DNA of 64,000 nucleotides from Phoenicibacter sp963592435 (GTDB taxonomy: Bacteria > Actinomycetota > Coriobacteriia > Coriobacteriales > Eggerthellaceae). The DNA lies in contig CAVAWT010000005.1 of assembly GCA_963592435.1 (NCBI GenBank), forward strand, positions 1 through 64,000, written 5' to 3'. Positions 50,455-60,082 of this stretch are shown piece by piece. The notes beneath the pieces were generated by a model that was not told the origin of the DNA, ran no database searches, and was given only the letters and a program-made list of their open reading frames with translations. The position numbers and the translations under genes were made by a program. Numbering within the stretch: position 1 is the first letter of the stretch; each line of letters starts with the position of its first letter.

Positions 50455-51525
50455 ATGAACAAAAACATTGCAGTCATTAAAGGCGACGGAATTGGTCCAG
50501 AAATTGTCGACGCAACACTTGTTGTTTTAGACAAAGTTGCAAGCAAGTTCGGGCACGAATTTAACTATCAATTTGTTGACATGGGTGGAGTTGCAATCGA
50601 CAAATTTGGAGAGCCCCTGCCTGACAAAACAACACAAATTTGTTGCGAATCTGACAGCGTTTTGTTGGGTGCAGTTGGCGGCGACAAGTGGAACGACATG
50701 CCAAGCGAGTTGCGCCCAGAAAAGGGATTACTAAAACTTCGTGCAGCAATGGGCGTCTATTCTAACAACAGACCAGCCAAAATTTGGCCACAACTTGCAA
50801 GCGCTTCCCCCCTTAAAACAGAAATCGTTGAGCGTGGAATCGATTTTCTTATTGTTCGCGAACTAATAGGTGGCATCTATTTCGGCAAACATGAAACAGT
50901 CGAAAAAGACGGCATCAAGCGTGCAATTGACTACATGCCCTACGATGAGCACGAAATTGAGCGCATTTGCAGAATTGGCTTTGAGATGGCGCAAAAGCGC
51001 AATAAAAAACTGACAGTTGTCCAAAAAAGCAACGTGCTAGACACTTCGCGTTTGTGGCTTAAAGTCATCCATTCAATCGAGAATAAATATGCAGACGTTG
51101 AACTAAGCGAGATGCTCGTTGACAATTGCGCTATGCAAATTGTTCGTGACCCTTCGCAGTTCGATGTAATTGTCACAGAAAACATGTTCGGCGACATCTT
51201 AAGCGATGAAGCTTCAATGATAACTGGTTCTATTGGCATGATTCCATCTAGCAGTCTTGGCAAAACAAAATGTGGACTCTACGAGCCAATTCACGGAAGT
51301 GCGCCTGACATCGCAGGACAAGACATTGCAAACCCAATTGGAACAATTCTTTCAGCTGCTATGATGTTGAAATACAGTTTCGATGCAGATGATGCAAGTG
51401 ACGCAATTGAAACAGCTGTTTCAAAATACTTAGATGAAGGCTACAGAACAACAGACATTTTCACAGACGGAATGAAGAAAATCGGTTGCAAAGAATGTGG
51501 CGAACTCGTTGCGTCATACATATAA
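50455..51525 (+). CDS. leuB: 3-isopropylmalate dehydrogenase
   Basis: The product is 356 residues. It oxidises and decarboxylates 3-isopropylmalate with NAD+. IKGDGIGPEIV, the IVRELIGGIYFG substrate loop, TENMFGDILSDEAS and EPIHGSAPDIAG are conserved. It lies three bases after leuD. Confidence 0.97.
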   Translation: MNKNIAVIKGDGIGPEIVDATLVVLDKVASKFGHEFNYQFVDMGGVAIDKFGEPLPDKTTQICCESDSVLLGAVGGDKWNDMPSELRPEKGLLKLRAAMGVYSNNRPAKIWPQLASASPLKTEIVERGIDFLIVRELIGGIYFGKHETVEKDGIKRAIDYMPYDEHEIERICRIGFEMAQKRNKKLTVVQKSNVLDTSRLWLKVIHSIENKYADVELSEMLVDNCAMQIVRDPSQFDVIVTENMFGDILSDEASMITGSIGMIPSSSLGKTKCGLYEPIHGSAPDIAGQDIANPIGTILSAAMMLKYSFDADDASDAIETAVSKYLDEGYRTTDIFTDGMKKIGCKECGELVASYI

Positions 51526-51546
51526 AAGTAAGGAGAGTTTTAGCAA

Positions 51547-53214
51547 GTGAAGTTAAAAGGTGGCGACATTCTCGTTGAAGCCCTGCTAGAGCAGGGTGTT
51601 GACACAATTTTTGGATACCCAGGCGGGCAGATTATCGACGTCTATGACTCGCTTTGGACATACCGCGACAAAATGAAGCACGTGCTCACTGCACACGAGC
51701 AAGGAGCGGCACATGCTGCGGATGGTTATGCGCGCTCAACTGGTAAAGTTGGCGTAGTGTTTGCAACGTCTGGTCCTGGGGCAACTAACCTAGTCACAGG
51801 AATTGCGACAGCATATCTCGATTCTGTCCCAATGCTTGCAATCACTGGCAATGTTCCAACGCGACAAATTGGAACAGATTCTTTCCAAGAAATTGATATC
51901 ACAGGCATCACGCTCCCAATAACGAAACACAACTATTTCGTCAGCAATGTCGAAGACCTTGCAGACACAATTCGCGAGGCATATCAACTTGCGATGTCTG
52001 GTCGCCCAGGGCCTGTGCTTGTCGACATTCCAAAAGACGTTCAACAAGCCACCTGCAACTTCAAAGCAAAACCTGCAGTCGAAGGAACGCTCGTAAACGA
52101 GCCAGACATAACTCTTGTTAATGAAGCTGCCAAGCTAATTAAACATGCTAAACGTCCGTTCATCTATTTCGGTGGCGGCATGATAACGAGTGGCGCTCAA
52201 AAAGAAATGTTAGAGTTGGCAGACAAAATTGATGCGCCAATCGGGTGTTCTCTGATGGGAATTTCAGGGCTACCCGACAACACTCCTCGCTTCTTAGGAT
52301 TCCAAGGAATGCATGGTCACTACGCATCTTCTCTTGCAATGCACCACGCAGACCTCGTTATTTCTCTTGGTGTGCGCTTCAACGACAGAACAACAGGCAA
52401 CCGAGCAAAATTCGCACCAACAGCCGACTTCATCCACATCGACGTTGACCCTTCTGAGCTTTCAAAAACTGTCCCTTGCGTTTGTGGAATTCGAGGTGAC
52501 TTAAAAGGCACACTTCGTCGCCTGAACAAGGCAGTTGAAGCGAAAGAAAACCTGAAATGGAATGCATTTATAGCCCAGCAAAAAGGCATCGAAAAACAAA
52601 ACGAAGACACTCGCGATGGCATGACGCCTAAAAATGTGCTGAAGGCACTTGACAAAGTAAAAACTCACGACACACCTGTTTGCACAGATGTTGGACAGCA
52701 CCAAATGTGGGCAGCTCAACACTTGACTTTTGACCACCCACGCCAATTCATAACTAGCGGTGGTCTTGGAACAATGGGCTTTGGTCTTGGTGCCGCAATT
52801 GGGTGTGAACTCGGCACAAACAAGCACACAGTGCTCGTCACGGGCGATGGAAGTTTTGGGATGTGTCTAAACGAACTAACGACTGCCGTCACAAACGAAA
52901 TTCCAGTTGTAATTCTCATTTTAAACAACGGCGTTTTAGGCATGGTTCGCCAGTGGCAAACGCTCTTTTTCGACAAACATTATTCAAACACAATCATAGA
53001 CAGAAAGACAGACTTCGTTGCTCTTGCTAAAGCATTCGGCGCTGACGGTGAAGCAGTAGATAACTTGAGCGACCTTGAAAAAGCACTTAAACACGCATTT
53101 AAGATGAAGGGGCCATACGTTATCAATGCAACAATTGACAAAGACGAAATGGTCTTGCCAATGCTTCCACCTGGCGGTTCTGTTGATGACATCATTGTGA
53201 AGTTGGGTGATTAA
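51547..53214 (+). CDS. ilvB: acetolactate synthase, large subunit
   Basis: The product is 555 residues, starting at a GTG behind AAGGAGAG. It makes acetolactate and acetohydroxybutyrate with thiamine diphosphate and FAD. The catalytic Glu is in TAHEQGAAHAADGYAR, and the thiamine site is GDGSFGMCLNELTTAV with NNGVLGMVRQWQ. It overlaps none and is one base from ilvN. Confidence 0.96.
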   Translation: MKLKGGDILVEALLEQGVDTIFGYPGGQIIDVYDSLWTYRDKMKHVLTAHEQGAAHAADGYARSTGKVGVVFATSGPGATNLVTGIATAYLDSVPMLAITGNVPTRQIGTDSFQEIDITGITLPITKHNYFVSNVEDLADTIREAYQLAMSGRPGPVLVDIPKDVQQATCNFKAKPAVEGTLVNEPDITLVNEAAKLIKHAKRPFIYFGGGMITSGAQKEMLELADKIDAPIGCSLMGISGLPDNTPRFLGFQGMHGHYASSLAMHHADLVISLGVRFNDRTTGNRAKFAPTADFIHIDVDPSELSKTVPCVCGIRGDLKGTLRRLNKAVEAKENLKWNAFIAQQKGIEKQNEDTRDGMTPKNVLKALDKVKTHDTPVCTDVGQHQMWAAQHLTFDHPRQFITSGGLGTMGFGLGAAIGCELGTNKHTVLVTGDGSFGMCLNELTTAVTNEIPVVILILNNGVLGMVRQWQTLFFDKHYSNTIIDRKTDFVALAKAFGADGEAVDNLSDLEKALKHAFKMKGPYVINATIDKDEMVLPMLPPGGSVDDIIVKLGD

Positions 53215-53215
53215 G

Positions 53216-53722
53216 ATGAATAAATATACTCTAGCAGTTCTCGTTCGTAACAAATTTGGCGTTTTGAACCGCGTGACATCGATGTTTCGTCGTCGCCAGT
53301 TCAACATTAATGCTCTAACAGTGTCGGAGACTGAAGACAGCGAACTTTCGCGCATAACAGTTGTTTTTGAAGGCACAGACATCAAGAAAGAGCAGCTCAA
53401 AAACCAACTCGTAAAATTGCCTGACGTTCGCACGATTAAAGAATTTGACAACTCAAATTCCATTTCTCGCGAGTTGTTGCTCGTAAAAATGGACAACAAT
53501 GCAAAAACGAGAGCCGACATCATAGCAGCAGCAAACGCGTTTTCCGCAACAACTGTTGATTATTCAAAACATTCAATCATGTTACAGTTGTGTGACACAA
53601 CTGAAAAAATTGATGACTTCGTTGACATTATGCGCGAATTCACTATACTTGAAATTTGCAGGACAGGCAGTGTCTCACTCGAAAAAGGAGCAAAGACAAT
53701 CTCCAATTCTGTGATAATGTAG
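53216..53722 (+). CDS. ilvN: acetolactate synthase, small regulatory subunit
   Basis: The product is 168 residues from the ATG at 53216; a GTG three codons earlier lies inside ilvB. An ACT domain with LAVLVRNKFGVLNRVTSMFRRR binds valine in the family. The C-terminal half (about 80-168) is the usual ALS_ss_C part. It is translationally coupled to ilvB. Confidence 0.96.
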   Translation: MNKYTLAVLVRNKFGVLNRVTSMFRRRQFNINALTVSETEDSELSRITVVFEGTDIKKEQLKNQLVKLPDVRTIKEFDNSNSISRELLLVKMDNNAKTRADIIAAANAFSATTVDYSKHSIMLQLCDTTEKIDDFVDIMREFTILEICRTGSVSLEKGAKTISNSVIM

Positions 53723-53767
53723 TTCATAATTAACCTATCAACAAAACGAAAGGAAGTTAGAAGAAAA

Positions 53768-54784
53768 ATGCAGAGAATTTTCTATGAACAGGACTGCGAC
53801 ATCCAAAAACTTGCAGGCAAAACAGTTGCCATCATCGGCTATGGCTCACAAGGTCACGCTCATGCACTTAACCTAAAAGAAAGTGGTGTTGACGTTGTTG
53901 TTGGCTTGCGAGAAGGCTCAAAGAGCTGGAAGAAGGCTGAAGACCAAGGCATGAAGGTTATGACGAGCGCTGAAGCTGCCAAAGCAGGAGATATCATCAT
54001 GATTCTCATCAATGACGAACTTCAGGCTGACCTCTACAAAAACGACATTGAGCCAAATTTGGAAGCAGGCAACACTCTCGCATTTGCTCATGGCTTCAAC
54101 ATCCACTTCGGTTGCATTAAGCCTCCAGCCAATGTTAACCTCATCATGATTGCTCCAAAAGCTCCAGGTCACACTGTTCGCAGTGAATACTTGGAAGGCA
54201 AAGGCACCCCTTGCCTCGTTGCTGTCGAAAATGACGCATCAGGCGATGCTTGGGATTTGGCTCTCGCATACGCTGCAGGCATCGGTGGTGCTCGCGCTGG
54301 TGTTCTTGAAACAACATTCAGAACAGAAACAGAAACTGACCTCTTTGGCGAGCAGGCAGTTCTTTGCGGTGGCGTTTGTGCCCTCATGCAAGCAGGCTTC
54401 GAAACACTCGTTGAAGCTGGATATGACGAGCGTAACGCATACTTTGAGTGCATCCACGAGATGAAGCTCATCGTCGACCTCATTTACCAATCTGGCTTTG
54501 CTGGAATGCGCTACTCAATTTCCAACACAGCTGAATATGGCGACTACATCACTGGTCCAAAAATCATTACTGAAGACACAAAGAAAGCTATGAAGCAGAT
54601 TCTCTCAGACATTCAAGATGGCACTTTCGCAAAAGACTTCCTTCTTGACATGAGCGATGCTGGAAGCCAAGTTCACTTTAATGCAATGCGCAAAAAGGCA
54701 GCTGAGCACCAGTGTGAGAAAGTCGGTGCAGAAATCCGCAAACTTTACAGCTGGTCAGACGACGACCAACTCATTAACAACTAA
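53768..54784 (+). CDS. ilvC: ketol-acid reductoisomerase, class I
   Basis: The product is 338 residues. The nucleotide-binding IIGYGSQGHAHALNLKESG with the following GLREGSKSWKKA loop suggests NADPH. The metal ligands are in DLFGEQAVLCGG and the later ECIHEMKLIVDLIYQSG. It is the last gene before the terminator at 54830. Confidence 0.97.
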   Translation: MQRIFYEQDCDIQKLAGKTVAIIGYGSQGHAHALNLKESGVDVVVGLREGSKSWKKAEDQGMKVMTSAEAAKAGDIIMILINDELQADLYKNDIEPNLEAGNTLAFAHGFNIHFGCIKPPANVNLIMIAPKAPGHTVRSEYLEGKGTPCLVAVENDASGDAWDLALAYAAGIGGARAGVLETTFRTETETDLFGEQAVLCGGVCALMQAGFETLVEAGYDERNAYFECIHEMKLIVDLIYQSGFAGMRYSISNTAEYGDYITGPKIITEDTKKAMKQILSDIQDGTFAKDFLLDMSDAGSQVHFNAMRKKAAEHQCEKVGAEIRKLYSWSDDDQLINN

Positions 54785-54829
54785 GTTGACCTCTAAACAT
54801 AATATAAGAAAATTAAATTATTTGAATTC

Positions 54830-54866
54830 AGCCTCCAATTGTTATAACCTAACCTTGGAGGCTTTT
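54830..54866 (+). terminator. terminator of the ilv-leu operon
   Basis: AGCCTCCAA (54830-54838) pairs perfectly with TTGGAGGCT (54855-54863), with a 16-base loop and TTTT. The GGAGG in the right arm resembles a ribosome site for the ATG at 54871, but being inside the stem it is unlikely to serve. Confidence 0.78.
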
Positions 54867-54912
54867 GATAATGATAAAGAATGTCTCTTTTATCAGAGAA
54901 GGAACCAAGATA

Positions 54913-55725
54913 ATGAAAAAGAAACATGGCAATGTTCAACCTCATATCAACGATTGTTGTGTTCATAATGCCAATCAAATAAAAGTTAGCGATTTCGTTC
55001 AAGTGGTTGATAATGAAACTAATAAAATCGTAATTCAAGGACTGGTTCAAAATGAGAAAGCATACGGTCCAACCACAACTCCTAAGAAGACTGACGAACT
55101 GGTGGGAGATAAGAAACTTTTCAGTATTGATAACGAATATTACTTTAAATTAGATGACACAAGTTACACCGTAAATAAACTCGATTCGCATTACATAAAT
55201 GAGGATTTTATTAGACAAAACTATAAACTTAATACTTGGCGTCGATACGACGAAAGGAGCCGAAATGGCTCAAATTTGTTTATCGATAACACAATAATGG
55301 AATTAGATAAAGAAGTTGAGAGTATTGTTAGGACTTTAAACGAATTCTCCCCCTACTTGTCCACTACTGGCTCCTGTAGTGGACATAAAAAGGAGCCAGC
55401 ATGGGTGTCAATTAGAATTGAGAATTCTAGGACTTTCAACGACTTCGTGAACGTTTTTGACCCTTATAAACATAAAATTGAGCTCACTACCTATAAAGGA
55501 CTTTATACACATGTCGCACATTTTCATGGGATGCCATTCTTTCCAAGACAGATGGATTTAACTCTTCGAACAATAAAAATTGGAGAACCTGCATATGAAG
55601 CTCTCAATGAGTTCGATAACTATTTAAAGAAAATAATCAACTTAAGGCAAAAATCATACGATATGCTCGATGAAGCGATAACTAGCGAGAGAAGGTATCA
55701 GAAATTACACGGAGATCAAGATTAA
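54913..55725 (+). CDS. unknown protein with a central GSCSGH motif
   Basis: The product is 270 residues. I chose the ATG at 54913 (GAAGGAA nine bases before); ATGs at 54871 and upstream lie against the terminator. There is no signal peptide, membrane helix or familiar family. Residues 1-60 contain a Cys pair (NDCCVHN) and a strand-rich part. At about residue 155 a helix (IMELDKEVESIVRTLNEF) leads into YLSTTGSCSGHKKEPAWVSI, a short motif recalling proteins of the TYW3-like or phage-encoded small folds, but too short to name. The end is a long charged helix. Flanked by terminators on both sides, it is its own unit between ilvC and ilvD and may be a recent arrival. Confidence 0.6.
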   Translation: MKKKHGNVQPHINDCCVHNANQIKVSDFVQVVDNETNKIVIQGLVQNEKAYGPTTTPKKTDELVGDKKLFSIDNEYYFKLDDTSYTVNKLDSHYINEDFIRQNYKLNTWRRYDERSRNGSNLFIDNTIMELDKEVESIVRTLNEFSPYLSTTGSCSGHKKEPAWVSIRIENSRTFNDFVNVFDPYKHKIELTTYKGLYTHVAHFHGMPFFPRQMDLTLRTIKIGEPAYEALNEFDNYLKKIINLRQKSYDMLDEAITSERRYQKLHGDQD

Positions 55726-55753
55726 ACAGAAAAACATAAAACAAAAGTTTCAA

Positions 55754-55779
55754 GGGGAGTTTAATCGCTCCCCCTTTTT
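55754..55779. terminator. terminator between convergent genes
   Basis: GGGGAG (55754-55759) pairs with CTCCCC (55768-55773), then C-TTTTTA. It ends the unknown gene; the T-run touches the stop codon of the minus-strand ATPase gene. Confidence 0.65.
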
Positions 55780-56992
55780 ATATGTCGAACGGTGAAACCG
55801 TCTGAACGTTTTCGTTGATAAAATATGGTGTCTCAGTTTGACACACAACGTGCCCAAAACCAACTTCGTAGTCCTTAAATTGAGTTAAAACATCAAAGTT
55901 CTTAATTGCGTCATTACCAACATTACCGCTCAACTTAACTTCCACTGGATGTAGACAATGACCACTCTTAATGACTAAATCAATCTCTCGTTTCTGCTGG
56001 TCACGATAGAAAAAAATGTTTCTTAAGTCTTTGCCAGCATTTTTATGACTTTTAAGAATCTCTGACACCACAAAGGTTTCAAACATGTGCCCGTTCATGG
56101 CACCTCTTTGCAATTGTTTTGCTGTGTCCCAACCAGTCAAATAACACGCAAGTCCTGTGTCTAGGAAGAATGCCTTAGGTGTTTTTGACAGCCTTTTGTC
56201 GCTATTTGCCCAAAATGGTTGGAGAATGTGAATGATGCCACTTGCTTCTAATACACTCGTCCACTCTTGTACTGTTTTCGCACTAACACCAACAGTGTCT
56301 GCGACATCACTTGAGTTTAATAACTGACCCGTACGTGCAGCCATTGCAATTAAAAAGTTGTAAAACTTAGTTTCATTTTTTAAATTGAGCAACTGCCTCA
56401 CATCGCGTTCAAGGTATGTTCGCACATAACTGGAATAAAAAACATCTCTGTCCACGTCTGCTTCTTGAAGACGAGGCATAGAACCTCTGCAGATGTGAGA
56501 CCACACGTCAAAGTCTTCTTTTTTGCTGGTTGTTGACTTTCTTTCAATTCTTTGAGGAACATAAGCCTCGCAACTAAAATCACCAGTAACCTCCCTCAAC
56601 GACAAACTTGAAAGTTCCATAACTCCAACCCTGCCAGCAAGAGACTCGCTAACACCCTGCATAAGATTGAAGGACTGAGAACCGCTTAAAACAACAACTC
56701 CTTCATCTTCGCATCTGTCAACAATCAACTTAATTTGACGAAATAAACTTAGTGCTAACTGTACCTCATCAATAAAAACAGGAAGCGTTGAGTTTGTTAT
56801 GAACGTTGAAGGGCTGTTTAATGCATTATTCAACTCATTTAAATCATCTAACGTCACATAATTAAAATTCTCACCGAGAACATGCTTTAACATGGTCGTT
56901 TTTCCAGACTGCCTTGCTCCAGTCACAAGCACAACCTTAAATTGTTTCATGTAACTCTGCAACGTCTTCTGAATTTCCCTCTCAATATACAT
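55778..56992 (-). CDS. DUF4143 (AAA_14-type) ATPase, intact
   Basis: The product is 404 residues. Walker A VTGARQSGKTTML (about 24-33), Walker B TLPVFIDEVQLA, then LSGSQSFNLM. A winged helix follows (SSDVADTVGVSAKTVQEWTSVLEASGII), and the C-terminal DUF4143 nuclease-like part has EIDLVIKSGHCLHPVEVKLS. Such genes are frequent and scattered in anaerobes; their function is unknown. It is distant from the broken copy at 248-1052: Walker A here is GARQSGKT, there GIRRCGKS. It is inverted relative to the ilv genes around it. Confidence 0.85.
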   Translation of the reverse strand: MYIEREIQKTLQSYMKQFKVVLVTGARQSGKTTMLKHVLGENFNYVTLDDLNELNNALNSPSTFITNSTLPVFIDEVQLALSLFRQIKLIVDRCEDEGVVVLSGSQSFNLMQGVSESLAGRVGVMELSSLSLREVTGDFSCEAYVPQRIERKSTTSKKEDFDVWSHICRGSMPRLQEADVDRDVFYSSYVRTYLERDVRQLLNLKNETKFYNFLIAMAARTGQLLNSSDVADTVGVSAKTVQEWTSVLEASGIIHILQPFWANSDKRLSKTPKAFFLDTGLACYLTGWDTAKQLQRGAMNGHMFETFVVSEILKSHKNAGKDLRNIFFYRDQQKREIDLVIKSGHCLHPVEVKLSGNVGNDAIKNFDVLTQFKDYEVGFGHVVCQTETPYFINENVQTVSPFDI

Positions 56993-57084
56993 GAACTCCC
57001 CTTTGATAATTTTAAGTTAAGTTATATTATACTATTTAAAATTTGGAGTTGAACTACAAATTTTACAAGTTTTAGGCAATTTTT

Positions 57085-57113
57085 TTGACATATTGTAATA
57101 GGACTTACATTAT
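57085..57113 (+). promoter_or_regulatory. promoter of ilvD
   Basis: A consensus TTGACA (57085-57090) is 17 bases from CATTAT (57108-57113, four of six matches). About 95 bases of AT-rich leader lead to the ilvD start. No leader peptide or T-box is seen. Confidence 0.6.
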
Positions 57114-57212
57114 TCCAAAATTTTGAAGTTTATTTTTCAACAATTTACTTTAAAGGAAATCGCTTCATTGTAAAATAAAACTACTCTATTAACTGACTAC
57201 TAGGAGTTCAAA

Positions 57213-58871
57213 ATGGACATTAAAGACAGAAGTGAAAACTTGCAATTTGCGCCGGCGCGCTCGCTTTTTCATGCGCTTGGGATGACAGACACCGACATGA
57301 AACGCCCGCTTGTTGGCATTGTTAATTCGTACAACGAGATTGTACCAGGACACATGAACCTTGACAAAATTGTTGAGGCTGTGAAGCTTGGCGTTGCAAT
57401 GGCTGGTGGCACGCCAGTGGAATTCCCTGCAATTGCAGTGTGCGACGGCATTGCGATGGGTCACGTAGGGATGAAATATTCCCTTGTAACGCGCGATTTG
57501 ATTGCGGATTCAACTGAATGTATGGCAATTGCTCACGCTTTTGACGCACTCGTCATGATTCCAAACTGCGACAAAAACGTGCCTGGTCTTTTGATGGCAG
57601 CTGCTCGCGTTAACGTTCCGACCGTTTTCGTTTCAGGTGGACCAATGCTTGCTGGACACATTCATGGCAATAAAACGTCACTTTCCTCCATTTTCGAAGC
57701 TGTTGGACAATATAACGCAGGCAAGATTGACGCAGACGAATTGCATGCTTGTGAATGCAAAACATGCCCCACTTGCGGGTCATGCTCTGGAATGTATACA
57801 GCAAACTCCATGAATTGCTTAACTGAAGTTTTAGGAATGGGGCTTCGTGGAAACGGAACAATTCCTGCTGTTTATTCTGCACGCATTGAGCTTGCAAAGC
57901 AGGCTGGCATGCAGGTTATGGAGATGTATAACAAAAACATTCGTCCACGCGATATCATGACATATGACGCATTCCAAAACGCTCTGACTGTCGACATGGC
58001 GCTTGGTTGCTCCACAAATTCTATGCTTCACTTGCCTGCTATTGCGCATGAATGTGGCATTGAAATTAACTTAAGTATAGCAAACGAAATTTCAGCAAAA
58101 ACTCCTAACCTTTGCCACCTAGCACCTGCTGGCAGAACTTACATGGAAGACTTAAACGAAGCTGGTGGCGTTTATGCTGTCATGAACGAACTTACAAAGC
58201 ACGACCTCATTCATAAAGACTGCATGACCGTAACAGGCAAAACAATTGGTGAAAACATTGCAAGTTGCAAAAACTTGGATGAAGACGTCATCAGAAACAT
58301 TGACAATCCATATTCTGAGACTGGCGGAATTGCAGTTCTTCGTGGCAACCTTGCAAAAGATGGTTGTGTTGTTAAACGCAGTGCAGTTTCTGAAAACATG
58401 CTTGTGCATGAAGGTCCTGCAAAAGTGTTCGACTCAGAGGAAGAGGCACAGAGCGCAATCAACGCTAGTAAAATTGTTGCAGGAGACGTTGTTGTTATTC
58501 GCTATGAGGGTCCAAAAGGTGGACCTGGAATGCGTGAGATGTTGAACCCAACGTCAGCCATCATGGGCATGGGTCTCGGCGAATCTGTTGCACTCATCAC
58601 TGACGGTCGTTTTAGTGGCGCAACACGAGGTGCTTGCGTGGGGCATGTTACACCAGAGGCAGCTTCTGGCGGCGTTATTGGAGTTGTTGAAGAAGGTGAC
58701 ATCATTAAGATTGACATTCCCAACAACACAATTGAGCTTAAAATCGACGACGCTGAACTAACAAAACGTTTGGAGAACTTCACTCCCAAAACTAAAGAGC
58801 TCTCAGGATATTTGAAACGCTATGCAAAACTCGTTTCTGGTGGCGCATTTGGGGCAATTGTTAACGAATAA
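57213..58871 (+). CDS. ilvD: dihydroxy-acid dehydratase
   Basis: The product is 552 residues. It makes the 2-oxo acids for isoleucine and valine and holds an Fe-S cluster. Cluster Cys are in PNCDKNVPG and GSCSGMYTANSMN, with a further one in DMALGCSTNS. The active-site end GRFSGATRGACVGHV is conserved. It is separated from ilvC by the unknown gene and an inverted ATPase. The ribosome site is AGGAG. Confidence 0.97.
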   Translation: MDIKDRSENLQFAPARSLFHALGMTDTDMKRPLVGIVNSYNEIVPGHMNLDKIVEAVKLGVAMAGGTPVEFPAIAVCDGIAMGHVGMKYSLVTRDLIADSTECMAIAHAFDALVMIPNCDKNVPGLLMAAARVNVPTVFVSGGPMLAGHIHGNKTSLSSIFEAVGQYNAGKIDADELHACECKTCPTCGSCSGMYTANSMNCLTEVLGMGLRGNGTIPAVYSARIELAKQAGMQVMEMYNKNIRPRDIMTYDAFQNALTVDMALGCSTNSMLHLPAIAHECGIEINLSIANEISAKTPNLCHLAPAGRTYMEDLNEAGGVYAVMNELTKHDLIHKDCMTVTGKTIGENIASCKNLDEDVIRNIDNPYSETGGIAVLRGNLAKDGCVVKRSAVSENMLVHEGPAKVFDSEEEAQSAINASKIVAGDVVVIRYEGPKGGPGMREMLNPTSAIMGMGLGESVALITDGRFSGATRGACVGHVTPEAASGGVIGVVEEGDIIKIDIPNNTIELKIDDAELTKRLENFTPKTKELSGYLKRYAKLVSGGAFGAIVNE

Positions 58872-58874
58872 GCT

Positions 58875-59987
58875 ATGATTACAGACGTAACAAAACTTAC
58901 AGTTTTTAATAAACCTCACACAAACGAGTTTCTCGTCAACTTAGATGATAGGTTTAAACTTTGTCGTGAGCTCTACGCAAAGACGAACGGCAATTTGTCA
59001 GAATACGTGCTCAACCTTGTTGTTAGTGATGAAAATGCATACCTTCAAAAAGTTGCAAAGCACGAAGCAATTTCGGAAGAACTTGAAGAGGCTTTGCAAC
59101 TTGACCTCTCAATTCTGCAAAACATTGCAGACTTAGCCTGCAATGAAGATGAAGGGTTACCAAAATTCTCAACTTCAAAAGTCGATTTAAAAGATGAGTT
59201 TCAAAAGGTAGTTAATAACATCTTCACGCATGGATATGGCAAATGGCGCAATGATGTTATGTTTGAGTTTGATGATAACTTAAGTGACATTGTGTCAGTT
59301 AAACATCCAGACAAAACAAGTTTCTCTGACCTTTTTGACTATGAGCGAGAGCGCAAAATCGTTGTTGACAACACTCTTGCTTTTTTGAATGGTAAACCAG
59401 CACAAAACATACTTTTAACAGGAGATGCTGGAACAGGCAAATCTTCAACTGTTAAAGCAACTGTAAATGAATATGCTGATAAGGGCTTAAGAATCATTGA
59501 AGTTAAAAAGTCGCAGGTGAAGCACATCCCAGAAATAATCGCCCAAATTGAAGACAATCCACTCCATTTCATCATCTTCATTGACGACATATCATTCGCA
59601 ACAGACGATGACGCATTTGGCGAAATGAAGGCACTTTTGGAAGGCTCACTTTCTGCGCAATCTGAAAACGTAATAATCTACGCAACCTCAAACAGACGGC
59701 ACATCGTCAAAGAAAAGTGGTCGGACAGAGAGGGCGACGAAATCCACGTTACTGATTCGATCCAAGAAATGGTGTCACTTTCAGAACGATTCGGGCTTCA
59801 CATCACATTCTCTTGCCCTTCCAAAAAAGAATACCTTGAAATTATGCACCAACTCTTGGCTAAACAGGGCGTGCAAAACGTCCCAGAAGATGTTGACATT
59901 TTGGCTGAGCGTTTCGCCACAAATCACGGTGGAAGGTCGGGGCGTTGCGCAAAACAATTCGTTGAGACGATTATTGCTACAAAATAA
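58875..59987 (+). CDS. DUF815 AAA+ ATPase
   Basis: The product is 370 residues. Walker A ILLTGDAGTGKSST (about 178), Walker B FIIFIDDISFATDD, sensor-like IIYATSNRRH, and GGRSGRCAKQFVE near the end match DUF815 (PF05673). The N-terminal 110 residues are helical. The family is conserved in anaerobes and its function is unknown. It starts three bases after ilvD, so it is cotranscribed. Confidence 0.9.
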   Translation: MITDVTKLTVFNKPHTNEFLVNLDDRFKLCRELYAKTNGNLSEYVLNLVVSDENAYLQKVAKHEAISEELEEALQLDLSILQNIADLACNEDEGLPKFSTSKVDLKDEFQKVVNNIFTHGYGKWRNDVMFEFDDNLSDIVSVKHPDKTSFSDLFDYERERKIVVDNTLAFLNGKPAQNILLTGDAGTGKSSTVKATVNEYADKGLRIIEVKKSQVKHIPEIIAQIEDNPLHFIIFIDDISFATDDDAFGEMKALLEGSLSAQSENVIIYATSNRRHIVKEKWSDREGDEIHVTDSIQEMVSLSERFGLHITFSCPSKKEYLEIMHQLLAKQGVQNVPEDVDILAERFATNHGGRSGRCAKQFVETIIATK

Positions 59988-60000
59988 AACTTCTAAAAAC

Positions 60001-60042
60001 AAAAAAAAATTCCAGGCAAGCAAAATTTATCTTGCTTGCCTG
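60001..60042 (-). terminator. terminator of the papain-like protease gene
   Basis: CAGGCAAGCAA (60013-60023) pairs with TTGCTTGCCTG (60032-60042), an 11-bp perfect stem. On the minus strand it is followed by AA and a run of nine T, a strong terminator for the gene ending at 60083. Confidence 0.82.
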
Positions 60043-60082
60043 AAATGTGTTAAAACCAGCTAATTGCTCTTAAACTCGAAGC

